A stretch of 7,581 nucleotides of DNA, taken from the NCBI GenBank assembly GCA_027065215.1, contig JAMOOT010000261.1, positions 1 to 7,581 on the forward strand. The letters are read 5' to 3'. Shown one piece after another: positions 6,301 through 7,581 of this stretch. Source of the stretch: Candidatus Omnitrophota bacterium (GTDB lineage: Bacteria > Omnitrophota > Gorgyraeia > S143-82). A program made the position numbers and the translations under genes. How positions within the stretch are numbered: the first letter of the stretch is position 1; every line of letters starts with the position of its first letter. Below the pieces are notes generated by a model that did not search any database, had not been told where the DNA came from, and worked only from the letters and a program-made list of their open reading frames with translations.

Positions 6301-7581
6301 AAGTGTATAAAGATGATACTACCTATGTGAAACAGATGTTGACTGCATTCTACAATATATGCATGAAAAGAATACCGGTGGATTATTGTGATAGGTTAGT
6401 GTTATTTCTACGTAATAGATTTGATTGGGAGAAACACAAAGATGATGACGCATATGTAAAGCAGATGCTGATTGCATTTTATGCCATAACTATGAGAAAA
6501 GTACCGGTGGATTATTGTGATAGGTTAGTGTTATTTCTACGTAATAGATTTGATTGGGAGAAACACAAAGGTGATGATGCATATGAAAAACAGATGCTGA
6601 TTGCATTTTATGCTATGGCAATGAAAAGAATACCGGTGGATTACTGTGATAGGTTAGTATTATTTCTACGTAATAGATTTGATTGGGAGAAATACGAAAA
6701 TGATGACGCATATGTAAAACAGATGCTGATTGCATTTTATCGCATAGCAATGGGGGAAGTAGATGTGAAATATTGCGATAGATTGTTATCCTTTTTAAGG
6801 AAAATTTTTGATTGGGAGAAACACAAAGATGATGATGCATATGAAAAACAAATGCTGATTGCATTTTACCAGATAGCTATGAATAAAATACCACTGGATT
6901 ACTGTGGTAGATTAGTGTCGTTTTTACGTAATGAATTTGATTGGAAGAAACATAGAGATGATGATGCATATGTAAAACAGATGCTGATTGCATTTTACAA
7001 TATGGCAATGAGAGAGATTCCAATTAGTGATTGCAGTGCATTATTATCTTTTCTAAAGAATAGATTTGCTTGGAGTACATATAAAAATAATAGTGAATAT
7101 GTGAAAAGTATGCTAATAGCCTTTTATAATGTTGGAATGAATAAGGTACCGGTGGATTACTGTGATAGGTTAGTGCTATTTTTACGTAATAGATTTGATT
7201 GGGAAAAACACAAAGATGATGACGCATATGTAAAACAGATGCTGATTGCATTTTATGCCATAGCTATGAGAAGGATTCCAATAAGAAACTGTAATCGATT
7301 GGTGTCTTTTTTGTGGGGAAATTTTGATTGGGAGAAACACAAAAATGATGATGCATATGTAAAACAGATGCTGATTGCATTTTCTACAATAGCCAAAGAA
7401 AAGGTAGATCTTGATTACTACAATAAGTTAATATCTTTATTGAAGAATGAATTTAATTGGAATGTGTATAGAGATAGTCGTATCTATGTTAGACATATGT
7501 TAATTGCTTTTTATCAGATAGTAACTTTTAAATCATCGATAGACGATTGTAGAAAGATATTGAAATTTTTGAAAGATAATT
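1..7581 (+). CDS. Internal fragment of a giant multidomain protein (solenoid repeats, GT35-like domain, tandem LOG-like domains)
   Basis: The frame beginning at base 3 reads through all 2526 complete codons without a stop. It leaves the last two bases of a codon at the start and one base at the end, so both gene ends lie outside the window. Domains in order are a 43-residue repeat array (residues 1-248), a linker (249-523), a phosphorylase-like GT-B domain (524-1099), a connector, a LOG domain (about 1195-1397), a degenerate LOG-like domain (1430-1585), a helical region, and a second repeat array (2011-2526). Motifs of known families follow each other in a single phase, which makes a chimera of frames unlikely. 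I see no signal peptide or obvious membrane segment, but the true N-terminus is not visible. Giant genes of this style occur in Candidatus Omnitrophota; that assignment is inference. The protein's overall function is unknown. Confidence 0.93.
3..746 (+). repeat. 5' array of 43-residue helical repeats (one partial and five full units)
   Basis: Units start with an aromatic triplet: FDW at 99, FNW at 228, FNW at 357, FGW at 486 and FSW at 615. The spacing is exactly 129 bp. The last unit is about one codon longer. A partial unit precedes base 99. Each unit looks like two amphipathic helices: one around Y12-M16-L17-F20, then a short turn, then one around residues 31-41 with C33 in some copies. 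Similarity to the consensus falls from left to right, and the 486 and 615 units keep little more than the F.W start, the Tyr and hydrophobic positions. The first 357 bases nearly duplicate the end of the window. The array likely forms an alpha-solenoid. The period is longer than TPR (34) or PPR (35) and near ARM/HEAT length, but I cannot assign a family. Confidence 0.85.
747..980 (+). other. Helical linker after the 5' array
   Basis: Residues 249-326 read as alternating hydrophobic and charged helices, for example a segment containing MDIMDLIYTLYLLKYP and another containing VASVVKFVNTKLKEYALKD. No catalytic motif is visible. It probably continues the solenoid as one or two very diverged repeat units that cap the array before the globular block. 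I do not recognise a named domain. Confidence 0.5.
981..1571 (+). other. Unassigned beta-rich segment followed by an acidic helical segment
   Basis: Residues 327-435 alternate short hydrophobic stretches (such as NMVVVMLPW) with turns rich in Gly, Asp and Asn, suggesting a small beta domain. Residues 436-523 are strongly acidic and helical, with clusters such as VEEEGKDILMEVLYKLFAGG and EVEEIDTDELIDVL. This stretch sits directly before the phosphorylase-like fold, where some short-form glucan phosphorylases carry an N-terminal accessory domain (DUF3417), but I see no specific match to it. Composition shifts here toward GAG, AGG and GGG codons compared with the repeat array. Function is unknown. 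Confidence 0.4.
1572..3299 (+). other. GT35-like domain (alpha-glucan phosphorylase fold), probably with altered chemistry
   Basis: Over about 576 residues (524-1099) the order of short-form glycogen/maltodextrin phosphorylase landmarks is preserved: GGLGFLAGETFAG at 1644 (family SGGLGVLAGD), RLNEPQLLF at 2010 (family HxNEGHxAF), TTHTPE at 2121 (family TTHTP), INGVSKEHAEV at 2271 (family VNGVSKLHGEV), VRRLVAYK at 2535 (phosphate-site RR..YK), GSDIWISMP followed by EACGTSDQRAA near 2841 (family EASGTSGMKAA), GGPKEYIVNGKNGYLID at 2907, and a closing RMVKEY at 3258. Family members transfer glucosyl units between alpha-glucan and phosphate using PLP. Here the PLP-linked lysine position reads Arg (codon 2865-2867), and the NEGH motif has lost its His and Gly-His. 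I infer a pseudo-phosphorylase or an enzyme with a different reaction. Alignment was by eye; a more distant GT-B family is the alternative. Confidence 0.77.
3300..3584 (+). other. Connector: probable beta-sandwich then helix
   Basis: Residues 1100-1194 begin with alternating hydrophobic strands (VEVISLERED, EVVVKISN, LDISLEIERE, SVRLVMDKSG) and end in a charged helix leading into the LOG domain. Some short-form glucan phosphorylases carry a beta-rich C-terminal extension right after the RMVREY helix, so this may belong to the phosphorylase module rather than to the next domain. No catalytic residues are recognisable. Confidence 0.45.
3585..4193 (+). other. LOG-family domain (lysine decarboxylase-like Rossmann fold), motif intact
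   Basis: About 200 residues match the larger type of LOG proteins. Seen in order are IVTVFGSARV at 3663, ILTGGGPGVMEAANRGA from about 3762, a FGIAIELPFE segment, SPYVYERNRVN, FLTRQYG, and PGGFGTVNE at 3969-3995, followed by the LAMGK region and a FYGGFVDFIYRL helix. The PGGxGTxxE signature is complete, including its final Glu, and an Arg is kept in the FLTR position. LOG proteins act as nucleoside 5'-monophosphate phosphoribohydrolases: the plant and actinobacterial enzymes release cytokinin bases, and others act on AMP-like nucleotides or have no known substrate. They do not decarboxylate lysine despite older annotations. Activity is plausible here; the substrate is unknown. Such a domain is usually a stand-alone protein of about 200-300 residues, so embedding it in a giant protein is unusual. 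Confidence 0.88.
4194..4289 (+). other. Short linker between the two LOG-like domains
   Basis: Thirty-two residues, basic at the start (RSAKRKFGLL) and then helical (VDDFVRDLQE). No motif. It joins the intact LOG domain to its degenerate partner and fits an interdomain helix. Confidence 0.5.
4290..4757 (+). other. Second, degenerate LOG-like domain (probable pseudoenzyme)
   Basis: Residues 1430-1585 follow the LOG architecture with the landmarks displaced. SVAVILPDRV at 4296 stands where VTVFGSARV is expected. YYEQAGRIISELVKSGFGVL matches the helix and strand before GGGPG. FTRKW keeps the Arg. GVIIFPPDILGLNSLFDVLTL at 4518-4580 aligns without gaps to SIIVGPGGFGTVNEVIDVLAM of the first copy, turning PGGFGTVNE into PPDILGLNS. 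VWDSLLDWFREVLLAKGYISP at 4638 is typical of the LOG C-terminal helix. The GGGPG loop and the catalytic Glu are absent. LOG proteins are usually oligomers with active sites near subunit interfaces, so an inactive partner could pair with the active copy; that is inference. The domain could also be only a remote Rossmann relative, but the match around LTLIQTRKL argues for LOG. Confidence 0.7.
4758..5756 (+). other. Long alpha-helical region without a recognised domain
   Basis: Residues 1586-1918 are dominated by charged amphipathic helices with many Lys, Glu, Ile and Leu, for example VERARDSVNKVEKDIKEIV and INEIKENIDIVLDKLD. There are few Gly or Pro residues and no catalytic motif. The pattern resembles a solenoid made of irregular helix pairs, and toward its end hints of the 43-residue repeat appear. 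It bridges the LOG pair and the regular array. Pyrimidine and AT content increase compared with the phosphorylase-like part. Confidence 0.5.
5757..6032 (+). repeat. Degenerate repeat units leading into the 3' array
   Basis: Two units begin at 5757 (FNS, 40 residues) and 5877 (FMW, 52 residues). They share the pattern of an aromatic start, a Tyr or Phe near position 12 and two helices. The second carries about nine extra residues around CEKKGENI before the helix containing WIKFLKTG. They break the 129-bp period that becomes exact at 6033, and mirror the decay seen at the inner edge of the 5' array. Confidence 0.6.
6033..7580 (+). repeat. 3' array: twelve tandem 129-bp units encoding 43-residue helical repeats
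   Basis: Unit starts fall at 6033, 6162, 6291, 6420, 6549, 6678, 6807, 6936, 7065, 7194, 7323 and 7452, with not one indel, and a thirteenth begins at the last base. Key consensus positions are F1, D2, W3, K5, D8-D9, Y12, K14, M16, L17, F20, Y21, M25, C33, L36 and F39-L40. W3 and Y12 occur in all twelve, and C33 in eleven; the 7323 unit has Tyr. Helix A covers roughly residues 10-26 and helix B roughly 30-42, as expected for an alpha-solenoid that could bind a protein or act as a spacer. Several units are nearly identical in DNA while others differ widely. I do not recognise the repeat as TPR, PPR or Sel1. Confidence 0.93.
7225..7581 (+). repeat. Right copy of the 357-bp in-frame long-range direct repeat
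   Basis: Partner of bases 1-357 at an offset of 7224 bp, a multiple of three and also exactly 56 times the 129-bp unit. Identity between the copies (352 of 357) is far above that between neighbouring units here, so the copies share a recent origin that is not simple adjacent-unit duplication. The exact 56-fold multiple may be chance, because the central domains do not follow the unit period. Confidence 0.97.

Noticed and set aside
6613..7251. Minus-strand frames that repeat MQSASVLHMRHH-like text (6613-6864, 7024-7251)
   Set aside because: They are the reverse complement of the 129-bp repeats, so their repetition is inherited from the plus-strand array. The conserved positions make sense only on the plus strand.
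6033..7580. Possible CRISPR array
   Set aside because: Units of 129 bp are contiguous, coding and diverged throughout; there is no short exact repeat with unique spacers.
1..7581. Circular replicon whose ends overlap
   Set aside because: An overlap of the same molecule should be exact, but the copies differ at five positions, three of which change amino acids. There are no replication genes. An assembly break at a repeat remains possible.

Overview
The whole window is one uninterrupted reading frame on the + strand. It is in phase from the first codon boundary (base 3) to the last base and has neither a start nor a stop: 2526 complete codons, no in-frame stop that I can find, and no frameshift. 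The window is therefore an internal slice of a giant gene. There is no intergenic DNA, promoter, RNA gene or second gene. Below, residue n is the codon starting at base 3n.

Layout: (1) bases 3-746, an array of 43-residue helical repeats that decays toward the interior; (2) 747-1571, a helical linker, a probable beta-rich segment and an acidic helical segment; (3) 1572-3299, a GT-B domain resembling short-form alpha-glucan (glycogen/maltodextrin) phosphorylases of family GT35, but with Arg where the PLP-binding Lys is expected; (4) 3300-3584, a probable beta-sandwich and helical connector; (5) 3585-4193, a LOG-family (lysine decarboxylase-like, Rossmann) domain with an intact PGGxGTxxE motif; (6) 4290-4757, a second LOG-like domain whose signature motif is destroyed; (7) 4758-6032, a helical region grading into degenerate repeats; (8) 6033-7580, twelve consecutive 43-residue repeats with an exact, indel-free 129-bp period.

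The most striking large-scale feature is that bases 1-357 and 7225-7581 match in 352 of 357 positions with no gap. The offset is 7224 bp, which is exactly 2408 codons and therefore in frame. The gene may be built from mega-repeats of about 2400 residues, each holding the enzyme block and an array. Alternatively, a few repeat units were recently copied from one array to the other.

Organism: bacterial. Codon use is AT-leaning (ATA, AGA/AGG, TTA and GTA rich) and the coding strand is strongly purine-rich. Giant repetitive proteins carrying sugar-enzyme-like domains are known from Candidatus Omnitrophota, and that is my best guess, but nothing here proves the lineage. How the parts cooperate is inference: a long alpha-solenoid scaffold displaying a probably altered glucan-phosphorylase-like fold and a LOG/pseudo-LOG pair.
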